From Coregonus clupeaformis (Eukaryota; Chordata; Actinopteri; Salmoniformes; Salmonidae), in contig NC_059202.1 of assembly GCF_020615455.1 (NCBI RefSeq), positions 34,898,074-34,962,073 of the forward strand: 64,000 nt of DNA, read 5' to 3'. The notes under the pieces are model-generated. The model saw only the letters and a program-made list of their open reading frames with translations, did no database searches and was not told the origin of the DNA. Shown here one piece after another: positions 34,789 through 46,700 of this stretch. The number at the start of each line of letters is the position of its first letter. The first letter of the stretch is position 1. Both the position numbers and the translations under genes were made by a program.

Positions 34789-36254
34789 TCAGAGGAATGG
34801 CTGGTCTTTAGACAGCGTTAGCTCCCTGGGAACATTACCAGGTGTGACTGGATGCTTTGCTGGCACCTCCAGAGCTTGGCTGTAAGGAAATTAAAGCATA
34901 AGTTAAATGTTGGTACATCCCTCAGAAGATACAGTATAAAGTAAATTCTCTAGCTAAATCAAATATACACCGATATTGTATAATACTGTCAAAAATATTT
35001 ACTATATTCCAAATATATTGCTTGATTGGCCATTTACAGATGTAAGTGTCTGCATAGGCAAGTTAAGTTGTATTGTCAAGCGCACAATTACAGTGAAAGG
35101 CCTTTCTTGCAAGCTCTTTACCAACAATGCAGTAATCAATATCCATAGTCCTATAAAATAAAGTAAAATAGAACAAAAACACACGAGAAATAGAAATAAG
35201 AAGAACAGAAAGTAAGTAAGTGATATACAGGGTCAGTGCAAATACCATATTTACAATGTGGAGGGATACTGGAGTGGGAGGGTTAGATATGTATAGTGGT
35301 AAGACGACTACGCATCAGGATATATGATAACAGAGTAGCAGCAGCGTATATGATGATTGTATGCGAGTGTGTGTAGTCAGTATGAATGTGTGTGTGAGCC
35401 AATGAAGTGTGTGTGTGTGTGTGTGTTGGAGTGTCAGTGAGTAGTCCTGTGAGTGAGGCATTTTTCACAAGAGACTAATGCAGTCTAATCTACGCGGGAC
35501 TGCTTTGACTCTGCCTGGAAACTGTACAGAAAAGTAGTCATATGCACTCTCAACTTCCACCCAGCTTGCCAGAGAAGGAATCCCAACACTTGTTCCACTG
35601 TCATAGCCTTTATTATGTCCCACTTACCCAGCAGTCAAGGCCTTTTGACAGGACATCACGATCATGGCTGGTGCAGACTCTCTACGCCCATCTCTGCCAT
35701 TATAGTAATTGAAGGCAAACTTGTGGCTGGGCCCAACAGGAAGTTTGGGTGGTGGTTGGGTCCTGCACAAAAGATTGTAACAAAGATTGTGGAATTTACA
35801 AAGTGTACAAACACCATCCTTTCCTCCCCTCCCATTTGATCGTCATGCAAAACCAGCTGAAAACGTTCTGCCTAAATAGATTCTTAGCTATCATCAAACA
35901 TTCAATACATGAATGAGTTGCCACTTACCTCTTTGCAATCTCACCGTAACGCATCTGGAGCTTTGCTTGCAGATCATGCTGTGGAAATTTGGTCAGGTGA
36001 ATTAAGTGTAATAACTTGTTTTTAAAGAATATTCCACTGCCAACATGCAATGTCACACAACTAATAAGCTATGTGTCCTTAGAACCAGATCGACAGGCTG
36101 TAAACTCTTCAAATGTGTTGGCAACTTGAAATAAATTAGCTAACTTTACATTCATGACACTTGCACTAAATACACAATGTGAAGAGATCTAGCTATGGGT
36201 TACCCCCGATAAAAGATTTCTGAGCCTCTGGATAATTTTTGTAGCAGTTGCCAT
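34789..36254 (-). CDS. ndufa7: NADH:ubiquinone oxidoreductase subunit A7 (complex I), four coding exons
   Basis: A supernumerary subunit of mitochondrial respiratory complex I, at the inner membrane. Coding exons on the minus strand: 36254-36204 (ATG; 17 codons, MATATKIIQRLRNLLSG), 35978-35929 (HDLQAKLQMRYGEIAK), 35762-35628 (TQPPPKLPVGPSHKFAFNYY, then NGRDGRRESAPA) and 34879-34789 (ends LTLSKDQPFL and TGA). Donors are GTAACC, GTAAGT and GTAAGT; acceptors end CCACAG, GTGCAG and TTACAG; phases 0, 2 and 2 all join in frame. The product is 108 residues against 113 in human. The R-T-Q-P-P-P-K-L-P-V-G-P-S-H-K block and the D-Q-P-[FY]-L end are family hallmarks. No break was seen, so it looks functional. 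Intron 3 carries a LINE fragment. Confidence 0.96.
35060..35345 (-). mobile_element. LINE family A 3' UTR fragment in ndufa7 intron 3
   Basis: Reads in reverse as TGCATTGTTGGTAAAGAGCT, then a UTR with GCTGCTACTCTGTTATCATA, both typical of the 3' UTR of family A (compare 9800-10080). No coding part is present. It lies in the intron between exons 3 and 4. Confidence 0.7.
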
Positions 36255-36393
36255 TGTTGTCAAGGGCAGAATCCTTTATTTTCCTTTTCATGACAAGCAA
36301 TGGGCATTACTGACACCTACCGTTCTGGAGTGATATGTGAAATCAGAATGTGCTGCCATAGGCGAAATTTCCTTCCATAGAAGCCGTCAGGTG

Positions 36394-36398
36394 ATTGG
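36394..36398 (-). promoter_or_regulatory. Candidate CCAAT box upstream of ndufa7
   Basis: ATTGG on the plus strand reads CCAAT toward ndufa7, about 140 bases before its ATG. The position suits an NF-Y site in a TATA-less housekeeping promoter. Inference only. Confidence 0.35.
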
Positions 36399-36439
36399 TT
36401 GAGCTTTCTTGAGCGCGTGACTTCACATAAAAAATATAA

Positions 36440-36545
36440 AACAGCTAACGTTAGCTAGCGAAATGCTCATTTGCGACGCTGGCTAACGCGTTAGCTAGAC
36501 TCGGGAGCTCAGAAGCCAGCGGGTTACATATTACTCCACCATTGG
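36440..36545 (+). repeat. Repeat in ndufa7 upstream region, inverted partner at 54620-54737
   Basis: Contains GCTAACGTTAGCTAGCGAAA, TGCTCATTTGCGACGCTG and AGAAGCCAGCGGGTTACATA. The reverse complement of 54620-54737 carries all of these in the same order with small indels. Confidence 0.75.
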
Positions 36546-36562
36546 CTGTAATATAATATTTA

Positions 36563-36706
36563 ATATGCCATTAAGCAGACGCTTTTATCCAAAGCGACTT
36601 ACAGTCATGTGTGCATACATTTTTACATATGGGTGGTCCCGGGGATCGAACCCACTACCCTGGCGTTTCAAGCGCCATGCTCTACCAATTGAGCTACAGA
36701 GGACCA
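36563..36706 (-). mobile_element. tRNA-derived SINE (HpaI-type)
   Basis: Same subfamily and orientation as 2720-2863: tail GCGTCTGCTTAATGGCATAT, B box GGTTCGATCCCC and A box GTAGCTCAATTGGTAGAGC, reading on the minus strand. It is about 300 bases upstream of the ndufa7 ATG. Confidence 0.87.
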
Positions 36707-37842
36707 ACAACAACACCTAGTTCGTTTTCAGACATATGTTCAGCTCCTAGCTAGTTTATCGAATGACCATCGCTTCTGACTGCAATGTAGCTGGCTAGCT
36801 AGCATGCTGGCTCACACTGGCTAGCTAACTAGTTAATCGTAAACGCCAAAAGACACAGCTATCTACAATACACTTGGGAGCTCATGGTCACAGCTAACTC
36901 TGGTTAGACATGATTACACCACGGGCAAAAATAACTGGTGACTAGTTAGTTCAGATAAATATTTTCAACTCTTCAACTTAGTTTATCCACTGACCACAAC
37001 ATTTAGGAGGATAGCTAACTACTGAACTGTAGCTAGCTAGATCACTGGCTAGGCTGTAGCCACTAACTAATAGTGGATGCATTACCTATTCTTACTTTGA
37101 TACATTTGGATTAACTTGCTCATATCAAGCAACACATACCAGATCGTTTATGGAAAGGTAAAAATAACAATTAGTGGGCTCGTTTTTTCTTTTAGAATGA
37201 TCACAATGAAACTAAAATAAATTGGTTGCTAGCTAGCTGGTGAGGCTTACATTAATTTCCCAATTAATTTGGTGCTCAAACTGAAGCTGGGTTTCACCAA
37301 GTGTTGGGTCGGTATTAACTGCTCATGACATGCTGACGGCAATAATTAGCATAATTGACCATGTGCATATAATTGTGATGGATGCTGTAGGAGAGAGGAA
37401 TAACGTCGTGGAGAGAAAAAAAGTGAGTAAAAAACACCCTAAATATGTTTAGAACTACAAATGAACTTTCTTCTGTCGATTCTTGTTTTCTTTAATGTCA
37501 TAATTCCAACCCTCCTCCTTTATCCGGGCTTGGGACCGGCAAAAGTGACCCAAAAGAGACACTCTGGCGGAGTTACTTAGTTATTATTATTATTATGTTT
37601 TGTATTATTATTATTTTTTTAGTTTAGTTTTCTTAAGTTTGGTTTGGTTTTTAACCGTATGGTCCACTTAGGAGCCTAGAATAAGTCACAGTAAAACATG
37701 AACATGTTTAACCCTAACATTTTTTTTTGTATACAATTAACAATCTAAAGAGACAATAGAATAAATTGTTAATGGCAATGTGAGAAAATGATGGTAATTA
37801 GTCTGGCCCTAATTCAGGTGAATTTTTTATTTATTTTTTCAG
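36707..37842. other. Intergenic interval, no gene supported
   Basis: AT-rich with many CTAGCTAG words (36770-37060) and a TTATTA tract near 37580. No coding domain and no rps28-like sequence was seen here. Confidence 0.4.
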
Positions 37843-37984
37843 ACCCCACTCCACACACACACAGGCTGTGCTGGCTCACAGAAAGAGTGGGTCATCTTCA
37901 TTTTGGTCAAGGCTCTCAATGGCAGGTTCAGCAACTGAGGGAGCTGGCTAAAATGAGTAAGCAGCTGATGTGCCAAAAAGCTGC
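37843..37984 (+). other. Possible exon interrupted by the provirus (unrecognised)
   Basis: A polypyrimidine tract ending TTATTTTTTCAG precedes 37843. One frame is open from there (PTPHTHRLCWLTERV..., WQVQQLRELAKMSKQLM) up to the CTGC target site at 37981 and would continue across the site for about 15 codons after 51663. I do not recognise the protein. It may be chance or a remnant; no second exon was found. Confidence 0.25.
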
Positions 37985-38608
37985 TGTCAAGTTGCGTCAA
38001 TTCAAATCTGGTATTTGGGACAAAAGAGGTCATTACACAGTATCCAAGTTAGTCTAGTATTTATTAATGCAAATGTTTAAATGGTAAGTATGAGAGTTCG
38101 TATACGGGCTCACTGTAATACCATGCAGGGCAGACAGAGAACTGATCCATTGTTATGAGTTCTTCATAAAATACTCTGACAGAGATAGTTCCCGCTCCCT
38201 GCTGGGCCTATCAGAGGAGAGACTGAGCGTGGTTTAGACTTACTCAGCCAATCCGTTGCCGCACCGGCTGGTCCCAGGCCCTTGGCGCTCCACTGTTGCA
38301 CACTGTTGCCAGGCATAAATTGTTATCATAACAACCTGTAGAGCCAGCTCCCATAGACACCGTTCCACTGTACCCTAAGTACCTACGTTCAAGGACGGTT
38401 CACAGATCACAAAGAAGCAGTGTAGTCTAGTATTTGGAGACACAAGTTCTTATCTTCCCCTACTCCCTAAAACAGCTCCTCACATTAATCACAGCTTGTT
38501 AGGTGAAACAATTTATATCAGTACAGTACAGACTTTTTATGCTTTAATCATTAATGCATTCTTTCTAAGTTAGTCATTCCATCAGTTATGAGAAAATAGA
38601 TCCCCACA
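37985..38608 (-). repeat. Provirus 3' LTR
   Basis: In the transcribed sense it runs TGTGGGGATC...AACTTGACA. It differs from the other LTR at about nine positions by eye. It has AATAAA (TTTATT on plus, 38060-38065) about 75 bases before its end, a plausible polyadenylation signal; the other LTR has CATAAA at this place. Its transcription direction is toward ndufa7, whose ATG is 1.7 kb further on. Confidence 0.95.
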
Positions 38609-38620
38609 ATCCCCCTTTTC
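38609..38620 (-). promoter_or_regulatory. Polypurine tract of the provirus
   Basis: The minus strand reads GAAAAGGGGGAT immediately before the TGTGGGG start of the 3' LTR. It is the expected primer site for plus-strand DNA synthesis. Confidence 0.85.
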
Positions 38621-39132
38621 ACACCCACTGGGTGTGAACCCAAAATAAGAAAAACACAGGGGGTCATTCATTAAAATACAATACAAACAAAATGGTTAAC
38701 TTGAATAATAAGTCATAAAACACAGGATTAATAGAACACAAAACACAAGAATATTAAAACATAAAACACAAACGGGGAAGTACATTTTGACACATTTAGA
38801 CACCCTCTAGAGTGTGATTCAAAAAATGTTAAAGGGAAAATGTAGGATTCCCTCTGTTGACACCATTTATGGTGTCACTCCAAATAACAGTTTGAACAGA
38901 ATATAAACAACCCTGAGAATAACAGGATATGGAAATTAAATCACATCAAAAAATTTTAATAAAATAAAAATAATAATTTTAACCCTCTATTTCTCCCCTA
39001 CACCTAACATGTACTGAGTTGGCTACCAGCCACCCATGAATCCTTTACCTTCACATCAGGAGGAATAAACAATCACAGTGGTTAGTAAAAACATAAGGTA
39101 ATAAATGAGCAAGAACTGAAAATATTTTTTTT
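38621..39132. other. Provirus 3' non-coding region between env and polypurine tract
   Basis: AT-rich with repeated ACACCCTCTAGAGTGTGA-like and GACACCATTTATGGTGTCAC words (about 38801-38880) that are small palindromes. No accessory gene was recognised. Confidence 0.5.
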
Positions 39133-40997
39133 TTAGGCAAACCATGGATCATCCAGCTTGGTCTCAGAGTCAGTAGCAGAGTCATCCGCATCATCCTGGG
39201 CCGGTAACAACGGCATCATACCTGACGCCTGCACCACTCCTACCACTGACTTCCTGAGACAGGGGATGATGCAAGCAGCACAACACATTAACAGCAAAAA
39301 CACAATCACTAGGGTCAGAAATCCAGTAACTACCATAGAATAATACTTACCGAACCAGTCACTTAACCAGGAGAACAGCCCACCACTCTCCACTCCAGCC
39401 ATGCTCTTCATTTCTGCTGACAACTTATCCAGGCCAACAAGGGCCTTTGTGATGCTCCCGTCAGGGCTAGTATTGTTAGGAATAAACGTACAGCATTGTT
39501 CCCCAAACATCTTACACACACCCCCTTGGTTAGCAAGCAACATGTCAAGTGCTAGTCTATTTTGCCTAGCCACCCTAGAGGTGGCCTCTAGTTGTTCGGA
39601 CATTCCAGTCAGGGCAGTGCGTGTGTAGTTAACAAATCGCTGTTGGTTATAATAGATGTAATTTATCCAAGATCGCTGTTTAGCAGCATCTATAGCAGGT
39701 CCTATGATTGGCAACAAATGCCACAACCCATCATTCCTGTTGAGTGCCTGGAACTGTAATGGTACTCCCACAGGCACCCCCCAACAGGTTAGAGTGGATC
39801 TCCTCTCCTGCTGACCATGGGGCACTACGTCTCCCCCGCCTCATTCTCTCTCTGTCTGGGGCTAGCTGGGCGATCCCCAAAAGTTGGTCTGAGGAAACAT
39901 CAATAATGGTCAGTGGTACAATCAAACTAGCTAATGCACACGTGCCCTGCCAGTCCCCCTTTAGAATCGGGGTTAGTTTTCTATTTGGCCCACAGATCCA
40001 CCACACATCAGCCACCCCCTTTGTCTGGGTTTTACCCTCTACTGGCCAAGTGCTGTTCATAGTTACATTCACAGCACAGTCCCCTGGTGGTAGCCTACCA
40101 TAGTTAACACCCTTACCTGTTCCAGTAATGCAACTGTAATTACCTCCATAAGCCTGAACTCCCGCAGGTGCCTTTTGTGGGGGAACCTCAGGGAAAATCA
40201 AACTTAGGGCTTTGCACAGGGTGGTGTTTGGCAGTGAATGGTAGAACTCTTCCAATATGCACTGCCATCCTTCCCCTTCTCCTAAGGTGAATGGGTGGGT
40301 TGCCAACCCAGGTCTTGCATGCCCACAGATAACACAATTCTGCCTGACCAGTGTCCTAGCCGTATACCTCATGTATGCCAACCACATATTTTCTTTCCCT
40401 TCATAGCCAGTTTCTGTCCCCAATTGGTCGCTGTCCGTTATATCCCTAACATGAATCACCTGAACGGGGTTTGGTACCTTAGTGGGTTGAAGCTGAGCTG
40501 GTCCTGGAGTGGTGATGTGGTTCAACTGGGTCTGTCTCTCCCCAGCTGCAGGTTTGGGTGTGACCGCGATGGTGAACATACCCATAGTGTCTGGTCCGGA
40601 TCGTACTGCTGCTAAGGTGTACACACCTGCGTCTGTAAGTTTAATGTCTTGGATGGTTAGTAGGATTTCATCGCCTTTACATGCACCCCCTTTTGACCCC
40701 TGCACACCCCTTATCATTGAAAACCTAGCTGCTTTAGAAGCATCTCCTAATGAATATGGATAGCCTCTACGCCATTCCCAGAAGGTGCCAACATTTGTGA
40801 TCATATAGTCCCAATATGGACACCACTTTCCCTCACACAGATAAGTACCTCTCTTTAACACAGGGGTGACAAACTCATTTTAGCTCAGGGGCCACATGGA
40901 GGAAAATCTATTCCCAAGTGGGCCGGACCGGTAAAATCATGGTATATATAACTTAAAAACAACAACTTCAGATTGTTTTCTTTGTTTTAATACTATC

Positions 40998-41494
40998 AAC
41001 ATAAAACATAAAGCTGGAGCCTGAGGACAGTGTGTCCAAAATAGTACAAGCACAACATCACTATTAATCATAAAACACCTCAAGTTTATTTGAAAATTCT
41101 AAAGAAAAAGAACACACAAACACACAATGCCTCAGTGATTCACATAACTGTTTCACAGATCACAGAACTATATCAGGGTGTCATTTTTCAGGCAGAAATG
41201 TAGATACAAATAATGAAATCCTGTTCCCCAAACAAGTGCAAGAACCACAGAGTCAAGAATAGGTTAAATATACAAATAAAATAAAAACAATTAAAAACAA
41301 TAGCACATCAACATAAAAACATATAAACATAAAGCTGGAGCCTGAGGACAGTGTGTCCAAAAGCACAACATTACTATTAATCATAAAACACCTCAAGTTA
41401 TTTGAAATTCTGAGGACAAACAACACACAAACACACAATGCCTCAGTGATTCACAGAAGTATATCACAGATCACAGAACTATATCAGGGTGTCT
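40998..41494. repeat. Direct duplication in hAT 3' UTR
   Basis: About 180 bases starting near CATAAAGCTGGAGCCTGAGG and ending ACTATATCAGGGTGTC occur twice (40998-41180, 41308-41494) with scattered changes. It is non-coding. Confidence 0.8.
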
Positions 41495-41524
41495 CATGCA
41501 GCACTTTAAGTGGGGTTGCATAGT

Positions 41525-43341
41525 TTATTTGACTCCTGATACCTGGCATCTTTTAGCTTTCACCAGCGCATCAATATCAGGCGTCACATCCTGAGTGGCA
41601 GCCAACTTCAGGATGTGATTCAAGTGCTTGTGCGTGAGCCTTGAGCGCAGCTTTGTTTTATTTATGCTCATTACAGAGAACTTGCTCACAAAGATATGTG
41701 GTTCCAAACATGCACAACAGTTTTGCAGCGAGGGCTGTCAAGTTGGGGTAACCTGGCAAGAGATTCTGATAAAATGTGTCCAAGCCAGCTGCGGCAAATT
41801 TGCCCTTCAAATCCGAGTCACACTGCAAGTCTATTATTTCAAGTTGGATGCTGACGGGCAGATCAGAGGGATTCACGGTGAATGGCGAACAAAAAACTTT
41901 GAAGTCTTTCTCCAGTTCACCAAAAATCTGAAAGCGTTGCTCAAACTCCCTTAACAGTCCCGTTATTTTATCTTTGAACCGCTTCATGTCTGCCACATGT
42001 TGGGTCGCGCACAAATTTTTCAGACAGGGGAAGTGAGCTGCATCACCACCGACGAGTTGCGTCTCCCACAATGACAGCTTCAACTTGAAAGAACGTATGC
42101 TGTCATAATACTGCGTGGCAACTTTGTTGCGCCCTTGCAGCTGTTTGTTCAAGTTATTCAGGTGCTCTGTAACATCCACCATAAATGCAAGGTCCTGCAT
42201 CCATTCTGCGGAATTAAATTCTAACACTGGTTTGCCCTTTTCTTCCATGAACTGTTCAATTTCTTCTCGTAAATCAAAGAAACGCCTCAGCACAGCACCT
42301 CGGCTTAACCATCTTACCTCAGTGTGGTATGGCAGGCCATATATGTGGTCTTTCTCTCTGAGAAGGCTGTCAAACTGACGGTGATTCAGGCTTCTGGATC
42401 GGATGAAATTAACAGTTTGGATGACCACCTTCATGACGTTATCCATCTTTAATGACTTGCAACACAAAGCCTCCTGGTGCAAAATACAGTGAAAAGTCAA
42501 AAAATCACGTCCTCCATTTGCAGATTGCACTTTCTCTCTGAACTTTGTCACAACGCCTGCTTTTTTCCCGATAATTGAGGGCGCACCATCTGTTGCCAGG
42601 CTGACAGCGCGGGACCAGTCCACTCCGACCCTGTCCAGCGCGCCGACGAGTGCAGAGGAAATATCAGCTGCTGTCGTTGTATCTGTCATCGGCACCAACT
42701 CCACGAACTCCTCGGTGACGGTCAATGTGTCATCAACTCCGCGGATGAAAATGGCCAGTTGTGCAACATCTGTAATGTCCGTGCTTTCATCAATTGCAAC
42801 CGAAAACGCAATAAATGACTTTACTTTTTGCTTCCACTGAAAGATCGGAAATCCTGTCTGCAACTGTGTTTCTTGTCAGGCTGATATTTGCAAAAGCCTG
42901 GTGCTTTTCAGGGCACACAATCTCTGCTGCCTTCATCATGCATGTTTTTGCAAATTCACCCTCACTAAATGGTTTTGAAGCCACTGCGATTTCATTAGCA
43001 ATGAGGTAGCTAGCTTTCACTGCAGCGTCACTGATGTCTCGGCTGTGAGTAAACACAGACTGCTGTTTCTTCAGACCCACCAACAGTTCATTCACCTTCT
43101 CTCTTCTCCGCTGTCCTTGAAAGTTGTCATATTTGTCGGCATGAAGACTCACATAGTGGCGACGAAGGTTATATTCTTTCAGCACTGCAACATGCTGTGA
43201 ACACACCAAACATACAGCTTTCCCATTCAATTCCGTGAATAAATAGAAGGATGACAATTTTTCTTGGAACACTCTGCACTCTGCGTCCACTTTTCTCTTT
43301 TTTGACAGAGACATATTGGGGCAATGAGGGTGCCAAAGCAC
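41525..43341 (-). pseudogene. hAT transposase (BED finger, GTF2IRD2/ZBED-like family), two frameshifts
   Basis: Block 1 (43341-42790) has a BED zinc finger: CLVC, then NLRRHY and SLH. Block 2 (42863-41658) has the catalytic core with AIDESTDITDVAQLAIF, FHCILHQEALC and EVRWLSRG, as in hAT proteins domesticated in the GTF2IRD2 and ZBED5/FAM200-like families. Block 3 (41707-41525) is the C-terminal dimerisation region (INKTKLRSRLTHKHLN). Blocks 1-2 and 2-3 are in different frames, with breaks near 42830 and 41690. All domains remain, so the gene was lost recently. Confidence 0.9.
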
Positions 43342-43780
43342 ATAATGTTAAAAGTAGAAGCCGTAATAAATATCGCGGGCAAAACAAAGTAGCTCATCCG
43401 GACTGGCTGCACTTGCTTGACCTATTTGCTCTGCCCCGGTATAAACCGTTTGCTTGCTTAACACAATTGCTATTGCGCCATCCAGTGGACACAATTGGAA
43501 CAGCAGTTTCTTTTATTGAAAAATTGCAGCTCATTTTTATACTTTACAAAATCATCTCGCGGGCCGGATTAAACCCGTTTGCGGGCCTGATCCGGCCCGC
43601 GGGCCGGACGTTTGACACCCCTGCTTTAACACATGGGGATACATTTTGTTACAGTTTTCCTTCTGGTTCCAATTGCAACCAGTGTCCCCAATTCCACTAG
43701 CCCTATTCCTCCATGACCAGATCTTACATGGTTCTAGGGACATCACTTGAGATTCCCCTTCCTGTAAGGTAATGACTATA

Positions 43781-46700
43781 TTATGATACTGACTGGAAGT
43801 CACTGTTCCCCATAGGGCCAGCCCCACTACTAACCATAACATCCTCCCCTTCTGCAGCCAAGTCATGTTGTACTTGATCTAGAGTTCTTCCTGGAGCTAT
43901 ATCTTTGGCACAATGTGTTCTGTGGTACCACACGTCCTTCTTACTCGTGTTTACCCTCAGCGAGTGACTTGATACCTCTTTCACCTGAAAGGGTCCCTCC
44001 CACCTTGGCTCCGTCCACTTCCTGGAATGCACCTTTACTCTCACCCAGTCTCCCACCAGGATGTCTCTGTTCTCGTCCGTGGTTTCAACAGCAGGAGTGC
44101 GCACTTCCACCACCTGTTTAGACAATCTTTCAACAAGAGAAATTAGCGCCTACATGTAGTCTGTGTATCTGATTTTTGCAATATCTAGCCTAGGCATACT
44201 AAGATTGTCTGCTGGTGGCCCTGGCATTCTGCGTCCTGTCATAAGCTCATGTGGAGTCAAGTGGGTATCAGACCCAGGTGAATTTCTCATTGACATTAGA
44301 GCAAGGGGTAGGGCATCTACCCATTTCAGTTTGGTGCCTGCCATGATTTTAGCAATTTTTCGTTTCAGAGTCTGGTTAGCGCGTTCAACAAGTCCCTGCG
44401 ATTGGGGATGATACACTGACCCGAACTTGTGAGTGATCCCTAGGGCCTGTTCTACCTCTCTCAGGTGTTCATTCTTGAAATGGGTACCATTGTCGGAACG
44501 GATCATTCGCGGGACTCCAAACCTTGGAATGAGGTCTCGCCTCAACCCCTTAATCACGGCCTTTGCGTCTTCTCTTGCTGTGGGGATGGCTTCCACCCAT
44601 CTGGTGAATCTGTCCACCATTACCAACAGGTACCTTTTTCCTTCCACTCTGTTGTCCTGTCCCATGTCCGTGAAGTCTATGCAAACGTCTTGAAATGGTT
44701 CATCAGGTATTGGGAAGCTACCTATCACTGCTCCAAGTGACACTTTGTTGTTGTATTGTTTGCACACTTCACAGCTCTCTGATGTCTCTCTTGCCATGTC
44801 CAACATGTGTGGATGCCACCATGCTTTCTCAACTGATTTTGTGACACTTTTCCATCCTCCATGAGCCTTCTCATGCTCTTCCCTTAAGATTGATCTGAGG
44901 AGTTTTGCAGGTCCCACTGTTTTTCCTGTGTGAGATCTCCAAATCCCATGATGGTCTTGCCTTGCTCCCTGTCTGCTCCATACGTTCTGTTCGTAGGCGC
45001 CTGCTGCTTCTTGCAACTGTCTTACTGTGTCTGTCGTCAACTCCTCCTGTCCTTGAGTGGCTTGTTGCACCATCTGCTGGGCAGTGTATCCTCCTGCATC
45101 TTTTGCTGCTTGATCAGCCCGATCATTTCCTTCACGCACTCTGGTGCTTTCTCTGCTGTGACCTTTGCACTTCATTATTGCCACTCGTTTGGGAAGCTGG
45201 ATTGCATCAATTAACTTCTGTACTTCAACCTTGTGTTTGATGGGCTCATTTGAGCTGATCACAAATCCTCTCCTCATCCACTGTGGTCCATCAATGTGTG
45301 CAATCCCATGTGCATAGGCAGAGTCTGTGTAGATGTCCACATTCTTTCCTTCACTTAGTTGTAGAGCTCTCCTCAACGCCCTAAGTTCAGCTAGCTGTGC
45401 TGAAGCTTCATTGGGACCAATTTTCTCTGCTTCCATTACTTCATGTCCTCCTTCTGTGTCTTGTTTCACCACTGCATAGACAGCAGTGTTTCCTTCCTTT
45501 GGGTCCTTTGACCTGTAGCAGCATCCATCAGTGAACAGGGTGATTTTGTTCCCCTCCAAGGGTGAGTTTTGCAGGTTCATTCGGACTTTGATCTGTTTGG
45601 CTGCTCTATCCTCACAGACATGTGGTTCTCCAAGACCCATACCATCGGTCATATTGGTTGCTGTTGTCACATATGTAATGTGCTTTGCAGTGATGGCCTT
45701 TGTTATGCTGGATTTTCTTTTACTGGACAGTGTGAAAAGTTTGGAGCCTATAAAAGCGGTCACCCCATGATCTGTATTGATTTCAAGTGGATGTCTCATC
45801 ACAATGTGGGCTGTTTTACCTATAGCTTTTGCAATGGCAGCCATGTGTCTGGCACAGTCAGTTTGTCCTGTTTCAATGTTGTCCAGTTTCGCGCTGTAGT
45901 AGTGTAACACTCTTCTCTCCCCCTTTTGTTTCTGATACAGGATGGAATGTACATAACCGTCCTGCTCAGAAACATCCAAACAGAATGGAGTGGTGTAATC
46001 GGGGAAGGACAGTGCTTCAGCCTGTGCCAGCGTCTGTTTGAGTTGGATTAAAGCTGCCTCTGCCTCTGGAGTCCACTTAAGGACTGCTGTGAGGTTTCTG
46101 TTTCCTGCTTCTCTCAAGATTGCCCGCAGTGGTTCCACTTTAAGACAGTATTCTGGCAGGTGTGTTCTGCTGTATCCAGTAAGGCCAAGAAATGACAAAA
46201 GGTGTTGTACAGTAGTGGGTTTGGGATGTTACATGATGGAGGTCCTCTGGGCCACAGACACAGCTTGTCCCTTCCCGGACAGCACTCTTCCCAGGAACTG
46301 GACACTTCTCCGACAGCACTTTCTCTTTCTTTACCTTGTATCCCTTTTTGGCTACCAACAGGAGAAGGGACTTGATGGCCTGCAAACAAGACTCGGCAGT
46401 GGGTGCTGCCAACAGAAGATCATCAACGTATTGGAGTAGCGTCACCCCCTCAGGTAATGTTAGTTCTTCCAAGTGGCTCTTCAGGATAGCGTTGAAGATT
46501 CCCGGGGAATCACGGTAGCCTTGTGGAAGACGGGAATATGTAAATTACTGCCCTCTGTAGGTAAATGCAAAAAGTGGCTGGGACTCTGGATGTAATGGGA
46601 TGCAGAAAAATGCATTGGCGAGATCCACAACTGTAAACCAATCTTGGGTGGGTGAAATGTTCTGTAAGGCCAGAATGGGTCTGGTACAGGTCGAACATCT

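Larger units (their letters stand above)
40861..43623 (-). mobile_element. hAT transposon, full length, inserted in env
   Basis: It is 2763 bp with CAGGGGTGACAAAC at 40861 and the complement of CAGGGGTGTCAAACG at 43623, plus the 8 bp duplication. The right end is GC-rich (CCGGCCCGCGGGCC). It carries one minus-strand transposase gene. The 3' UTR contains a direct duplication (40998-41180 and 41308-41494). Since it is inside the provirus it arrived later than the provirus. Confidence 0.95.
40853..43631. repeat. 8 bp target duplication of the hAT element in env
   Basis: CTTTAACA occurs at 40853-40860 and 43624-43631, immediately outside the hAT termini. One copy belongs to the original env sequence. 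Confidence 0.95.
39133..43866 (-). pseudogene. env: env of the provirus, split by a hAT transposon and frameshifted
   Basis: The envelope precursor starts at ATG 43866, overlapping the end of pol by 86 bases, with a hydrophobic signal-peptide-like segment (about residues 9-25). It is interrupted at 43631 by the hAT element and resumes at 40852. The surface part follows to a basic cleavage site with an R-G-R-R-S core (39826-39841). The transmembrane part has C-X6-CC (39516-39490) and a membrane segment (about 39342-39256) with a short cytoplasmic tail to the stop at 39133. A frameshift lies between about 39750 and 39830, just after the cleavage site. The gene is broken twice and inactive. Confidence 0.9.

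Noticed and set aside
34976..35468. Short frames within the ndufa7 intron 3 region
   Set aside because: They fall in a LINE 3' UTR fragment and a GT microsatellite.
36254..37984. rps28 on the plus strand next to ndufa7
   Set aside because: Expected from human gene order, but no exon matching the ribosomal protein could be read here.
42790..43341. Domesticated host ZBED/GTF2IRD2-like gene
   Set aside because: Full hAT termini and a perfect 8 bp duplication show a mobile copy, with frameshifts, inside a provirus.
44163..46041. Several plus-strand frames of 80-110 codons opposite pol
   Set aside because: Shadow frames of RNase H and integrase coding sequence. No family similarity seen.
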